Both the position numbers and the translations under genes were made by a program. DNA of 64,000 nucleotides from Pomphorhynchus laevis (taxonomy: Eukaryota; Acanthocephala; Palaeacanthocephala; Echinorhynchida; Pomphorhynchidae), in NCBI GenBank assembly GCA_012934845.2, contig WNNJ02002785.1, forward strand, positions 1 to 64,000, given 5' to 3'. Positions 1-12,155 of this stretch are shown here, piece after piece. The notes below the pieces were generated by a model. It ran no database searches. It had not been told where the DNA came from and saw only the letters and a program-made list of their open reading frames with translations. Positions within the stretch are counted from its first letter, which is position 1. Every line of letters begins with the position of its first letter.

Positions 1-600
1 TATTATATACTATATTTTATATTTTATATATTATATAATATCGATGATGGGGAAAGAAATATTGAATACAATCGATAAAAAGTATACAGTTGAATCGAAA
101 GTACAATTAAAAAAACATTTGATCGTCAAAGTAAAATTAACAAGAATTCTTAATAAGAAGAATTCACAAATCAGTTAAAAATTATAGAATGTTTTAAAGT
201 CAAGAACTTTATTTATGAAGGCATGTATTTAATATTTTATTAATATCTTATTTAATATTTATCCAAATTAGGGAAATGCTATTTTTTTAAACGTGTGCCA
301 ACTTTTCGTGCGAAGAAATCAGGATGTTTGTAAGGAGAAGTTAAAGTGTTTTATGTTTGAGAGATTGAAAATTGATATTTCAATTGATAGTTTGAAAACA
401 TATTTTTGAGGTAAAATTAAGAAACGTTTAAACTTATCATTGTAAGTTTTGGTGTTACCGTTAACATATTGTCTAAGTAATCCTCAATATTGTTGAAGTC
501 ATCACAATCAGGACAGACAAAATACATACTTGCTGATTTGCACTAGAAGAAAAATATAATCATTTTCATTGAGCATTTGAAGGTAAGTTACATAGAGCGA
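1..600. other. AT-rich sequence, no gene seen
   Basis: I see no coding-like reading frame, splice-site pattern or recognisable repeat family here. The sequence is A/T-rich with short simple runs. Confidence 0.5.
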
Positions 601-885
601 ATTCAAACTCGAATTTCTTTAAATTTTGGAAATAAATAAAAATAAAATTTATTAATTTATTTATTAAAAATAAATTTAAACTCTTAATAAACAGTACAAA
701 TATAATTTTTATCTTATATATTATTAGATACTTCTAGTTTCTTCGAGAATCAAAACCTATCTAATATAATTTAAGTTAGAAAAATCCAATTTTATTTCCA
801 ATTTATTTCCAATTTATTTAAAGCTCTCACTATGATTTTATAATTATATTAAATACGTAGACTCAGTTAGCTGATTTAATTTGTT
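600..885 (+). repeat. PLE family A terminal-repeat scrap
   Basis: The segment shares with other copies in the window an A-rich stretch that ends PLE-A coding sequence (near 651-690) and an end signature at 853-872, agactcagttagct. That signature recurs near 29940 (+) and, reversed, near 15465 and 40630. I infer a decayed terminal repeat of PLE family A. Confidence 0.35.
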
Positions 886-1055
886 TCTAATGTAAAAATG
901 AAAACTCGTCTTATTTAAATTTCTTAAAAAATAAATTCGTTTGTTGAAACTACGAATGCTTGACATGCCCAGCGAGTGAAGAATATATTAAATAAATAAA
1001 AAAAAATTTAGTTAGAAATGAGAGCAACTTTCCACGGATCACAAAATAATGGGGT

Positions 1056-1085
1056 AGCGTCAACTCGCCATGTGGCAAGTTGACG
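1056..1085. other. Short hairpin, 13-bp arms
   Basis: Arms 1056-1068 and 1073-1085 pair at 12 of 13 positions around a 4-nt loop. It is GC-richer than its surroundings, and part of the arm (gtcaactcgc) recurs just downstream near 1109. Function unknown. Confidence 0.5.
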
Positions 1086-1259
1086 CCAACCTGCTCTTCT
1101 GAAAAAAGTGTCAACTCGCAAAATAATTAAAAGTAAAGATTTGGAAAAAAGTTAAGAATTATTTATTTTAAACTTAATATTAAAAATTTATAGAGTGCAA
1201 CAAGGTAAGCCCTCGGTTCAAAAAATCAAAATTTCCAACGATAATCCTAAGTTTCTTTT

Positions 1260-2165
1260 TTTAATTTTTATTAATCTCAAATAAACTGTCTGTACTTCTG
1301 ATTATTGAAAACTTGTTTTTTTCCTTCTTCAACCAACACCTCATTTATAAATTGTGCAATATTCGGATGTGCAACATGAGTTCGAAAATTTTAAATTCTG
1401 TGTCAAGCTTCAGCACAGTTGGTTGTTCTCAGGACGTTTCAAGAAACCCTTAGATTAACATTCCAAAATTTAAGTTCAAATAATAGTTTTTTGTTGGGCT
1501 CATCTAGGTTATCAGTATCAAAATAGTTTATGTCAAAATAATTAAATAAACCTGTCACATCTGAATCGACATTATTTCTGCAGAATTTTTTGATTAATCC
1601 ATAAAAGATATGAATCTTATTAACGGGTACAAAAGAGAGAAGAATTAAATAGTTGATTGTATTTCTGAAGTTTATGCACTTTTTATATTTTAAAGACTGT
1701 ACCATTCTCCATATAGATTGGCTAAAGTGAAAGAGACAACCATTCAACGTCAATTCTTTAAATTATTTTCTTATGGAATTTATTAAAGCTACTTCGAAGT
1801 CACAAACTATATTTTGAGGTACGAATGAAAATAGTCTTTTACACTCCCTTAAAACTTGACGATAAAGCGCTTCTGATTTCCCAGTCATCAATATATATAA
1901 TTGGATAAAATCTTACAAATATTTCACTATATATAATCAAAATTTGATAGAATTTATGAGGAGCGGCCCTAAATGTTCCATCAATAAGGCAAACTCTTGA
2001 ATTTTCAATATATTTTCTCCTATATCAATGGGAAAATTTAACAAATCTTTACTCACATTTAACTCCACTATCATGCAAAAGAAACTTATTACCTTGGTAG
2101 TCTACTTTTAAATTGTCAGGAATATCGATGTATGCATTTGATGTGATATTGTTAAGTTTGTTTCT
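1260..2165 (-). mobile_element. MULE-type transposase remnant (Mutator-like DNA transposon)
   Basis: A decayed MULE transposase lies on the minus strand. Its best-preserved part is a 104-residue open stretch (1753-1439) beginning near GCLFHFSQSIWRMVQSL, the typical MULE block with C/H residues preceding SIW, followed by a segment like LILLSFVPVN. Upstream, in other frames (about 2010-1790), are pieces resembling the catalytic DGTF motif, a KSEALYRQ segment and a DFEVALINSI segment that carries the second Asp. Downstream (1440-1260) is an HPNIAQFINEVL-like C-terminal piece. The order matches the family. Several frame changes and stops separate the pieces, so no functional enzyme is expected. 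I did not find the terminal inverted repeats. Confidence 0.75.
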
Positions 2166-2514
2166 ATCCCTTCAATCAAATCGTTCATTGACTTAATTGA
2201 AGGTAATGGTTTTTCAAGTCAACATTCTCTAAGTTTCGTAAAGCTCTCACTATGATTTTAGAGACCTTTTCCGAAGTTCCTCAGGCTCTTTTTTAGTTCA
2301 TTTTTAAATTTGAGCTTTTCAATTTTTGCGTGGGAGTGATCTGGTGGGTTGACGCGAAACCCAAAATGATACCGTCATCCGAGCTATGCGATGCAATACA
2401 TGATTTAATATAGAATGTATTGTATCATGTTATTTATGCACTCAAATAGATGAATTTCTGAATAAATAAAGTATAAGTAGAATTTCCTATTTTTAAATAC
2501 GTTGGGTTTGAAAT

Positions 2515-3000
2515 ACGCTGATATGTTGGGTCGATGAATATATGCCGAAACCTGATAACATGGCAGTTCCTCCTGAAATTAAATGGCAGTTCCTCCATTA
2601 TTGTTTGAACAAATTATTTTCAATAAAAATAATAATTTTCTTATTATCATCAGATTATTTTCCATCCTCTAATCCTTATTATGATACATAGTCTGTTATT
2701 TATTAGTAAATTCATAAAAATTGACTTTTATTTTAATTTGTAATTTTAACTCTATTTTTTTACTCTAATCTGTAATCTCTAATTCTTTTACATCGTCTGT
2801 TATTTATTAATCATTCCTAAAAATTAATTTTTATTCTAAATTTAAATTTTCAATTTCAACTTGATATAAATATTAATTGCATAAAATATCATATAATTAT
2901 TTATTATTATCTTTATTTTTAATTTATACAGTAAAAATAAGTAGATACAGCTATCTGATCTGATTAATATACTTCTAATATAAGATATGAAATAATATTA
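2515..3000 (+). repeat. PLE family A terminal repeat
   Basis: This contains the terminal block seen beside other PLE-A copies: gccgaaacctgat, then ggcagttcctcctga (near 2545-2580, with the cagttcctcc part repeated once), then a stretch near 2690-2740 resembling the one that follows the block elsewhere (acagtctgttatttatta-like). Matching blocks lie near 9740, 14930, 29460, 29660 and 40860. Confidence 0.55.
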
Positions 3001-3589
3001 GAATATAATATTATAATAATATAAATAACGCAACAGTTTGTGCAGTTAATGGTGTATTTGACAATGGTCAAAATACTACTGTTTAAAACTAATGAAAGAT
3101 TAAATCTATGAAATGTTTCTTGTCTTACTCATAGAAAGAATTACTATGTTTAAATATTTTCATAATTAATGAGGTACTTTAATAACTTAAAAATTCATCA
3201 ATTTAATCATATCGAAAGCACAATATAAAAGGTCCTTTAAGAATTTGCATGGGGTGAGGATTTGACCCCGTTAGAGGGCACAATTGCAAAATTATGATAT
3301 TCAATCATTCAGTGTATGACACACATGAGGTTCCAAACGTTCACACTACAGTAGCACGTTAAGCATAAAAATTCTTGGTATTTGTACATAATGCTCTGGT
3401 CTTAGTTCAAGTGCACCATAAGCGAACTGGACTATTTTCTATTCATTCACCGGACTACTTGTTATTCATTACCCTGATTTCGAAGATGAAGTGTACGACG
3501 AGAAAAATTTTCGGAACTATTTAATGACGCTAAAGTATTTACAAGAAGATAAAGTAATCATATGAAAACGAACAACATTTGGTTCATTA

Positions 3590-3850
3590 ACATATTTAGA
3601 TATATACTTTTGTTATCATCACTATTAGATTTATTAAGAATTCGGCTACCTGGATAAATTTGTTCACTTATTTAATAAGAATTATTAAAGTTGAATACAT
3701 ATATATGATCAATATATCGAAACATATAACATATCTTCATATAGTTAAGATTTATTTTTACACAGTTATGAACAAATTCATATTCTATCAAGTTTAAAAA
3801 TAAGTCAGATATCATTGGGCTACCTTTAACCTCCCATTAAAACACATTTT
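3590..3850 (-). mobile_element. PLE family A reverse-transcriptase fragment
   Basis: Minus-strand translation gives a broken version of the PLE-A RT block found in better shape at 42790-42600 and 10400-10200, including the region around the catalytic RYIDD box. It is a short, decayed piece of a Penelope-like element. Confidence 0.6.
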
Positions 3851-3858
3851 TATAAAAT

Positions 3859-4186
3859 ATAAGACAACGTTATTAATCCAATATTTTATACAATATCATA
3901 TATAATATGATATAAGTAATCATATGAAAACGAACAACATTTGGTTATTTTTTATTTCTCAGGTTGCGTCAGATCAGTCGAAACATAGGCCAGTTTCATT
4001 GCTTAAAGAAATGTATGACTTTGTACATCTAATTCTTATTTCATTCTGTCAGTTGTAGGAGTTTGAAAATTATATAATATATTTTTAATAATATATTATT
4101 AAGAATATAGAAAATTATTTTTACGTCTTTGTAATAAAATATAAGACAACGTTATTAATCCAATATTTTATACAATATCATATATA
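3859..4186. repeat. Local direct duplication, about 50 bp
   Basis: A roughly 50-bp block starting with ataagacaacgttattaa at about 3860 recurs nearly unchanged at about 4138. A second pair (taatcatatgaaaacgaac) occurs at about 3555 and 3917, and a third (ctgctgtatcaaaaataat) near 4390 and 4880. They point to local segmental duplication or insertion debris. No gene is seen from 3850 to 5140. Confidence 0.6.
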
Positions 4187-5147
4187 AATATAAATGCGTA
4201 TTTATAATACATATTATACGAATATGTATTGTATACTATTTTTATAAAAAATAACTCAATACATCAACAGGAGTTCAAAACTCATACTTTTTGAAAGGAT
4301 TTTTTCAGTTATTTAACGCTTAAATACTGATATATGAAATTAACATATTAACTTAATAATATGAGTCCACCCAGACTGATTAGTAGCGTCCTGCTGTATC
4401 AAAAATAATATCAATACCTGTGAGGTTAATATCGTGCCACAATCAGAAAAATTAACATATTAAGTATTTAATTAAAGCGTAAATGTTTGTTCCACAATAT
4501 AAAGGCATTTTCTTTACGCTCTCTCATTTAAATAAGCATGTATTGCAGCTTCCTTAAATGCTCAAGAGTTAATAAGTACTTGTATGTTTATACATAGCTG
4601 TCAAAATATGTTTTAGCAAATTTGTAGCACGTTTGAATTTATCCAATTATCTAAACCATGTGTATATTTTCTAGTAAACTATAAGGTAAATATAGTTATA
4701 TATAATGTGCTAATTTTATGGTAAACCACTGGTTGTAATATTTAGGTTTTCATGTTTACAAAACAGTTATTTTTGATTGAAAGAAAAATTTAATCTTTAC
4801 AGTTACAGAAATGTTACACCAGCCTTTAATTTAAACATTACTGTACATTATGTGATTTCACGTGAGCTTTATTAGTAGCATCCTGCTGTATCAAAAATAA
4901 TATATATTTTGTATGTTTATACAAAATATTATGACTTTATTTATAACCAAAATTTTCAATTTTGATTATAATTTTTGGAAGACTTGGTCTTTTCCGTTGA
5001 AATTTTTGAAACACAAGTTTACATCTTTGAAATAAATTGACTTCTTACGTTTTTCATTGTTGTTAGACCATTAAATGTTTTTCTTCTGTTTATACATTTT
5101 CAATTAATTTAATAAAGAGTAGAATCTCAGACATATGTTTTAGTTGA

Positions 5148-5268
5148 ATTGCTTTCATTACAGGCCAGAATTAAACTTTCTGGTAAGGAAAGCCCGAATT
5201 TTTAATTCTATCTTTCCTTGCCAGAATAAAAACAGTACTGGTTGCGCCCAGTACTGTTTATAAGCAAT
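5148..5268. ncRNA. Candidate multi-hairpin structured RNA or fold-back repeat
   Basis: A 7-bp closing helix (5148-5154 with 5262-5268) encloses three hairpins: 5165-5170/5178-5183 (6 bp), 5185-5192/5212-5219 (8 bp, with a further 5-bp helix inside it at 5196-5200/5204-5208), and a perfect 12-bp stem 5230-5241/5248-5259 with loop ttgcgc. Such an arrangement is unlikely by chance in AT-rich filler. It fits no tRNA or snRNA pattern I know. It could also be a small MITE. No promoter is recognised. Confidence 0.35.
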
Positions 5269-5269
5269 G

Positions 5270-6689
5270 AAGAGCAAACGAGTTTATTTATTTTTGATTA
5301 ATTTTTATGTCACCCAGTTCTACAGCATATGCTCGTAATACTGACATTGAGTGACAGTAATGTTCAATGACATTTATAATATTCGCAGTTTTACAATCAT
5401 GAATAAAACATTTTATTGCAATAATATTTAATAATATTAATGATATAATATTAATAATAATATTAATATTATTAATTATATAATATCAATCAAATTCGAA
5501 AGCATAAATATTATCGTTAATCTTTTGATTATCTAGAAATTGACTAATTTAGCTTTTATTATCCTTTAATCAAAGATTTTTCATTAATAACCTTCTGTTA
5601 CCCTTTCATTATCATTCATCTATTATTGTTACCAACAAGTTCGCTTCTATTCTTTGTAGCTGTTGCAAAATAATACAAGACGTTGTGTTAATTAAAACAT
5701 CATCTAAAACTGTAACAATTTAAAAGTTAACAATTTTTTAAAAATTGTTAACAATTTTTTAAATTTATTAAAATTATTAAAAAAAATTAAAATTATTTAG
5801 TTACTTAAACTATAACAATTTAGATTATGACACATTAAGCTTTTAAAATATGTCAACATGCTGAAATATTAAAATAAAGAATTTACTTACTTTTGAAAAG
5901 ATACATAGTAATACAATCGCTAAAATCTCTTTACGCATGCTGAGATAAAGTAAAAATGAATTTCAGTGAAATTTGACTGAATATTTACTTAATAAGTTTT
6001 TAAACTAAAAGCAAACTAAATTTACGAGCGTAAATCTGACATTTATGATGTGTCGCTACAAAGTGTTAAATTAGTGTAAAAATATTAAATACTAGAAACT
6101 TCTCTTATTTGTCGACATTAAATATACGAAAATATTAACTGATTTGTCGTCTGGAGTTGATAAATTTTATATTAATTGCAATTTCGAGCTCTTTATACAT
6201 TGTGCGATATTTTCTAACAATTTTCAAATTCTAGACTACAATTATTCACAGATTGTAAAAGGTAAATTTTGTCTCTTTGTGCTCGACTCCATATAACCTT
6301 TACTTAATCAAAGTTTGGAGTGCAAGGTATTTAGGTTTAAGATCAAAAAAGCGCAATTCTTCAATATTTCAAGATATTTGTTTCTCAACGTAGATAGCTT
6401 GCCTATAATAAGAAAAATAACAAGAAATATCTATAAAAATGTTTGAACAATTGATTTTTAAATTTTACAATTGTTAAAATTTTATATATTCATATAAATA
6501 TTTCTGAATACTTTTGTGATGTTTGTACTGTTTTAAATAATCCCAGTGATATATTCATTAAAGGAACTCGTAAAAATCATAGATCCGAGGTTGCATCCAC
6601 TAATTCTATGTTGTAGTAAAATTCGATTTCACTAAAAATTATATTCACTCTATCCTTTGATCAGTTGCATTCACAGACGTAGCGGACAT
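5270..6689. other. AT-rich sequence, no gene seen
   Basis: Simple A/T-rich sequence. I found no coding-like exon, repeat family or structured element. Confidence 0.45.
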
Positions 6690-6990
6690 TTTTGGATGTC
6701 ACAATATTTAACCCATTTACCCAGTCCCACGTAAGTCGAAGTCCTACACTAACATTTGAACACAATGAAAACAGGAAGAAGAATAAATATATTGAGCGAA
6801 TTATTGAAATCGAAAAAGGAACCTTTATTCCGTTCGTAATTTCCACCTCAGGCGGACTAGCAAAGGAGGCAAGTGCTTTCATCAAGATACTAGCAACTCT
6901 CGCATTAGTGAGCGATTCATCCTCCTATGGCTGCGACATAATGTATGTTCGCTGCTACAACGTATAGGTGTAGCGCTAACAAAAGCAAAC
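6690..6990 (+). mobile_element. LINE ORF2 C-terminal remnant
   Basis: The open frame from 6692 contains NENRKKNKYIERIIEIEKG followed by TFIPFVISTSGGLAKEA. This matches a C-terminal signature seen in many invertebrate non-LTR retrotransposons (KR..Y..RV.E.E...FTPLVFS..GGM..E). The frame ends at 6967 and nothing upstream continues it, so this is a 5'-truncated scrap. The overlapping minus-strand ORF (6885-6661) is a shadow. Confidence 0.65.
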
Positions 6991-7250
6991 GCCTGCTGTC
7001 TGAAATGAGACCCCCCAGTTAAACCAAAGTAGAACGGAGAAGTTAATTAAAATAACAAAAACTTTCGTTTTTAAATAATCAAATAAATTATCTTAGTGGA
7101 AAAAATTTATTTAGTCTTAAAAAAATATAAGTAAGGCTTATCTCGTTAAGAATTATTAAAGAATTTAACAATTCTTTACTAAGAGAAGAGCGTGGAAACT
7201 ACGACAGATTTTTAAAATACGCAATAAAATACAGACCATGCTCTACGATT

Positions 7251-8546
7251 TCATGCGCCATAATTCTCATTGCGCCACAGAAGTCTAATTGTTTCGTCTT
7301 TGTCCAACGATGAAAACAATTGTGGATCGGATATCATATGATGATTTTTACGAGGAAATAAGTAACCAGGTGCCCGTGATTTAAAGTCATACTGATTAAT
7401 ATTATTCAAAACCAAATGTTGCTGATGAAATATATGTGGTAATCGACATTTCTCTGTAATGCATACGGGTTTACTTACAACAAAGTTGTTGTTAACAACA
7501 GCAATATGCGATTTGGGTTGCCGGCAATTGTGGTTTAAATGGTGTTTATCGCTTTCAGTTCTCGGAGTTTGATGACTAGCACATCCGCTACTATTATGAC
7601 GATGTGGTTTTCTGGAAATGCGGTCGCGGTCACTTTTGAGTCTACCGTACTTATTACTTTGACTTTCAATATTGCAAGCAACCTTATTTAAACCAAAGTT
7701 CTGCTGTTTTGAATCAACTAAGCTTTTATAAAATTGACCACAGGGTTGGGGTCGATCGCATGCTAAATTATTGTAGATTGATCGATTGTTTTGATTGAAA
7801 TAAAACTTGTTATTTTGTCTGCCAAGTATTGATCCATTGCTAGATTCGGGAACAACTTTGACATTGTCCCGAAACGCATTCATAGAATTTTCATTTAAAT
7901 ACAGCTTACGAGATAATATATGTTCACCATCTGATAATGATTCTTTTGACCTGAATTTTTCATTGTTTGTGGATGGAAGATGATCCATTCGAATCTCTAG
8001 CAGATTACCTCCATCGAATTTATCCGTAACACTGTAGTGCTGATCTGTTAGTTTATAGTTTAACGGTAAATAGTATTGTTTTAGTTCAAAGTTGTTTAAC
8101 TTCTTCAAGACAAGTAATCTTTTCGAACTGTTGATGCTTTTAAGGATGTCATTCTTACTCTGAGAATAATTCCTCGATTTATCTTTGAATTTACTAGAAA
8201 CCGACGACCTCAGTATAATTGTCTGTACGGTATTTGGAGCGTCCACTATTTTAATAAATTCTAACTCAACATCGGACCAGATCGAAATATTTCGGTTATC
8301 ATTCTCCCCATATACTGCAGTCATGACCATATTGACTAATTCGGGTGTAGTTGAATTCTGTGAACTTGACGACGAACTAATGCTTTTATTATCTTTATTG
8401 TTGATAATATTCGGCTTAAAACTATTTGCCCATAATTTCGAGGAAACTGTGTCTTTGACTTGTACTATCAGCTGATGATTCATGTAATGAGCAGAAATCA
8501 AAAATTTGCGGTCGTCAATTATAATTTCTCTCCATCGGATAGTCAT
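7251..8546 (-). CDS. CCDC61/VFL3-like protein (XRCC4-superfamily head domain)
   Basis: A single uninterrupted 431-residue ORF. Residues 1-115 and about 150-185 resemble, from memory, the N-terminal head of CCDC61/VFL3, a SAS-6/XLF-related protein that organises basal bodies. The matches are LIVQVKDTVSSKLWANSF (family L.VEVED.....W...F), then ELVNMVMTAVYGENDNRNIS followed by DVELEFIK (family ..ML..AL....SV.LDLLTY.DLE.L.), then SSKRLLVL plus YYLPLNY (family NSKRYLIL...F...HYPLPLPY). Residues 190-431 are polar, His/Ser/Asn-rich and low in similarity to anything I recall. The coiled coil usual in CCDC61 is not apparent. No introns are needed, unlike the kynureninase gene nearby. It may be a diverged or retroposed copy. 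The start is the first Met of the frame. The + strand ORF at 8185-8475 is a shadow. Confidence 0.55.
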   Translation of the reverse strand: MTIRWREIIIDDRKFLISAHYMNHQLIVQVKDTVSSKLWANSFKPNIINNKDNKSISSSSSSQNSTTPELVNMVMTAVYGENDNRNISIWSDVELEFIKIVDAPNTVQTIILRSSVSSKFKDKSRNYSQSKNDILKSINSSKRLLVLKKLNNFELKQYYLPLNYKLTDQHYSVTDKFDGGNLLEIRMDHLPSTNNEKFRSKESLSDGEHILSRKLYLNENSMNAFRDNVKVVPESSNGSILGRQNNKFYFNQNNRSIYNNLACDRPQPCGQFYKSLVDSKQQNFGLNKVACNIESQSNKYGRLKSDRDRISRKPHRHNSSGCASHQTPRTESDKHHLNHNCRQPKSHIAVVNNNFVVSKPVCITEKCRLPHIFHQQHLVLNNINQYDFKSRAPGYLFPRKNHHMISDPQLFSSLDKDETIRLLWRNENYGA

Positions 8547-9714
8547 TTGAAATTACAAACAAAACTAACTTTTATATCATCAGCAAAAACTAAATTTAAT
8601 CGATGAAAACAACGAACCTTCAAATTATAGAAATTTGAGAACAATTTATTGAACAATAATTTGCCGGACCAAATTTTTGGTACAATTCAGATGATGCTTT
8701 AAGTGATTTTCAAGATGTTTTTAACTTTATCATTATGCTATTAGATATCAGGAGTATTTAAGTTTATCTTGGTGATGCACAAGTTGTCTTGTGCCGTGAA
8801 GTCGTTATTTTTACTTCATAAAATAAGGAGACAAGGAGAAAACTATTTCTTAAAAGTAAAAGATATAAAAGTGACATGTACTTTGCATTTTTTCAATGTT
8901 GTTCCGCTTAACAAGACAATTCGAAGTTTTCCTGAATTGACTGAAGTGATAAATGTGTTTGTTTGTACATTTTGTCCTATTTTGTCAGTTTTTCCATTAT
9001 TCGCGTAGAAATAAATGACAGATAGAAGTTTCTATTAATTTTCAAACACTTTATAATATATTTTCGAATTTATTATTAAAAAATTAGATCGTCAATTCAC
9101 AGGGATATTGCTGCTATTTGAACCAGATTCATTCTTGCACGATAGTATTTCATCAACGGCTAAAGTTATGAAATTTGATATTAGACCATTCAAATTTGAC
9201 GTGTCGCTACGTAGCAATTTTCATGCTTAATAACGGGAATAAATTTTAAGTAATCGAGTATTCCCTCCCTCTTCTTGATCCAGTAATTAAACAAGATAAC
9301 TAACTTCGTTGAGTATAATGTGGCTTTGTTGAAGCCATATCATATCATATTACTTCGTTGATTTTGTTTGAGTTCCTAATTATATTGCATTTTAACTGGG
9401 ATGCTAGTGGACTTATGTGAACAATGAAATCTAAATGAGGATTAGAATCAAAATTATTCAATATTAACAATTTATCAAAGATTGAAACAAATTCATTATG
9501 TATTAAAATCTTAAAACTTATTTAAAACTAAAAACTTATTTGTCCGAGTTATATTATCTTTTGATACATCGGTATTTACGCTATTATAAATTTTGTACGT
9601 TAAATATTTAGTTATAAATTTTATCTTATTTTAGATTAAATAAGACAAATATTACAATATATTACAATATATAATATTATACATAACATTAAAAATCAAT
9701 TTTTATGAATTGAC
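8547..9714. other. Intergenic, no supported gene
   Basis: A 79-codon + strand frame at 8769-9008 has no recognised motif, and I do not call it. The rest is AT-rich with no clear repeat. Confidence 0.4.
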
Positions 9715-10490
9715 TAAGGGATTAGAGGTCATCAAGAGGAACTGCTATGCTATCAGGTTTCAGCTCTTATTCCTCGACCAAATATAGCAGCGGGGCTAAA
9801 TACATGCTAATGACGTATTTCTCTGATGAAATTTGATTATCTGGTGTATCTTATTCTAATAAAAGTATATTATTTATTATTTATCCATAAAAATTTGCCA
9901 CTTAAGAGTTTAAATTTATTCTTTATATTATTGTGTTGATTTATATATTTTACTATTTTCTGTTTGATTTTATTTTTATAGTAAACTAGTTTAAAATATG
10001 CATCTATTAAATTGTATACATGATTTTGATGAAAGCCAATATCCTTACAAATTGTTGTGATTTTTAAAATTTCATTATTTAATGTATTATATTTTATATT
10101 ATATGGTATGCATGAATGCTCATGCAAGAATATGTTTCTTGTAAATTTAAATATGTCATCTTTACGATATAAATTAAAAGTAGTTTTAATTGATGTTAAT
10201 TTAATGCTCATATCTAAATATATACCTTCTTTATCATTTATATTGGTTTTGTTAAGAATAAGGCTTTCTGGATAAATTTGTTCACTAATTGAATAGAAAT
10301 TATTAGAATTAAATACAAATATATCATCAATATATCGAAACATATATTTCACATCTTTATATAATTCAGATTTATTTTTTAAACAGTTTTGAACAAATTC
10401 ATATTCTATAAAGCTTAAAAATGAGTCAGGCATAATTGGAATTTCCATTGGAACACCTTTTATTTGACTAAATTGAAATGCCCCTATAAT
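9715..10490 (-). mobile_element. PLE family A fragment: RT C-terminal half plus tail
   Basis: A Penelope-like reverse-transcriptase piece on the minus strand. The open frame 10448-9870 (192 residues) carries the catalytic box RYIDDIFVFNSNNFY, then the conserved [11 protein letters not shown] and [17 protein letters not shown] blocks, and ends in LLSGKFLWINNK. A degraded GVPM motif precedes it. Downstream (to 9715) is the PLE-A tail block with the cagttcct and gaaacctgat segments. No GIY-YIG endonuclease lies between the RT end and the tail. It is a fragment and not functional. Confidence 0.8.
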
Positions 10491-10639
10491 TGTTAAATTT
10501 AATTTATAAATATAAATTTAATTTTTAATTTAATTAAATTTTAATAATTATTAAATTATTTAAAATATACAAATATTATATTTTTTGTAAATTTCAATAT
10601 AACTTTTTTATTGATCAATTTAATTTTATTTTAATGATT

Positions 10640-11430
10640 TAATTTCTGTATTTATGATTTTTTGATGATATATGTCTTTTTGTAAATTTATATATTTTAC
10701 TATTTTCTGCTTGATGTTATTTTTATATTAACCTAGTTTAAAATATGTATCTATTAAATTATTTAAATGATTTTGAAGAAAGCCAATATCATTACATATT
10801 GTTGTAATTCTTAGAATTTCATTATTTAATGCATTATATTATATTATATGGTATGCATGAGTGCTTATGCAAAAATATGTTTCGTGTAAATTTAAATATG
10901 TCATATTTACGATATAAATTAAATGTATTATAATACATTAAAATTTTATGTATTATATTTTATATTATATAATATGCATGAATGCTCATGCAAAAATATG
11001 TTTGTTGTAAATTTAAATATGTCATCTTTACGATAAATATTTTTATTTTAAATTTTAATTTTTAATTTTATCGTTATATAAATATTAACTGTATAAAATC
11101 TTATATCATCATTTATTATTTATAATTATTTATCTTTATTTGTAATTCATATACATTAAAATATGTATCTATTAAATTATTTAAATAATTTTGAAGAAAG
11201 CCAATATCAATACATATTACGACAATTCTTTAAATTTCATTATTTAATGTATCATATTTTATATTATATGGTATGCATGAATGCATGTAAAATATGTTTC
11301 TTGTAAATTTAAATATGCAATCTTTAAGATATAAATGAATAATAGTTTTAATTGATGTTAATTTAATGTTCATATCTAGATGTATACGGTCTATATCATT
11401 AATATTGGTTTTGTTAAGAATAAGGCTACT
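10640..11430 (-). mobile_element. Decayed PLE family A fragments, repeated pieces
   Basis: At least three overlapping scraps of the same RT C-terminal region lie in a row (about 10950-10690, 11040-10930 and 11425-11160). Each contains recognisable PLE-A nucleotide blocks such as those encoding the [12 protein letters not shown] region. They look like serial partial copies. An 82-codon minus frame at 11674-11426 beside them is unassigned. Confidence 0.6.
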
Positions 11431-12050
11431 TGTTGAATAAGTATATTTTAGTTATAAATATATCTCGATTAAATTTATTAAAATCTTGCTCTTTAAAAAC
11501 TTTTTTAAACTCTTGCAGTTTTGCAAGTGTTGATAGCAGTAAATCACATATTATATATTCAAATATCGAAACAATTAAATTTGTAAAATAATATAAGGAG
11601 TTATTTTTTTTAAAGTAATCTATCGATTTGAATATATAATCAATTAAACATTTTATTTTTAAAGATTTTTGCATAATACGATTTAATGATTGACACCAGA
11701 TGTTTAATACAAAAACATTGATTTAAAAGGTTTTATTTATATAAGTTGAAAGATTGCACTTTAAATAAAATAACTTACTTGATATTATATATCTCATGCC
11801 AATAATTACAGATAATTATGAAAAAAAAAGTATTCTTTGGATTGAAAGCAACGCTGAATCATAAAATATATTGAAGATTTGAATATTAAGTTAAATATTC
11901 AACTAAAAAGTTGAATATAATGGCGTCGACCATTTGAATCTAAGTATTTTTAGTAAGTCTAATGTATTTTTTAGTCTCTATCGAAATTTAAATTCCAAAC
12001 GATCATGCAAACTCTTCTTCCGTAGACTGATCCTCTGTTGTAACCTTCAT

Positions 12051-12155
12051 CTACCTGCAAAGTGTTGAAAGGCAGAGAGCAAATCGATAAAGCTCAATGA
12101 AAGTTGTGTACAGCGGATGCACACTTATTCTTAAATGGCCAAGTCGTGTATCAAC
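12051..12155 (-). CDS. KYNU: Kynureninase exon 13 (stop codon)
   Basis: Encodes [20 protein letters not shown] then [14 protein letters not shown] and a TAG stop. It matches the family terminal VD.R.P..IR.AP.PLYN.F.DV..F. The acceptor is TCAAG, in phase with exon 12. Confidence 0.87.
   Translation of the reverse strand, partial: VDTRLGHLRISVHPLYTTFIELYRFALCLSTLCR

Noticed and set aside
5401-5480. AT-rich ataat repeats as a satellite
   Set aside because: Only simple A/T runs without a stable period.
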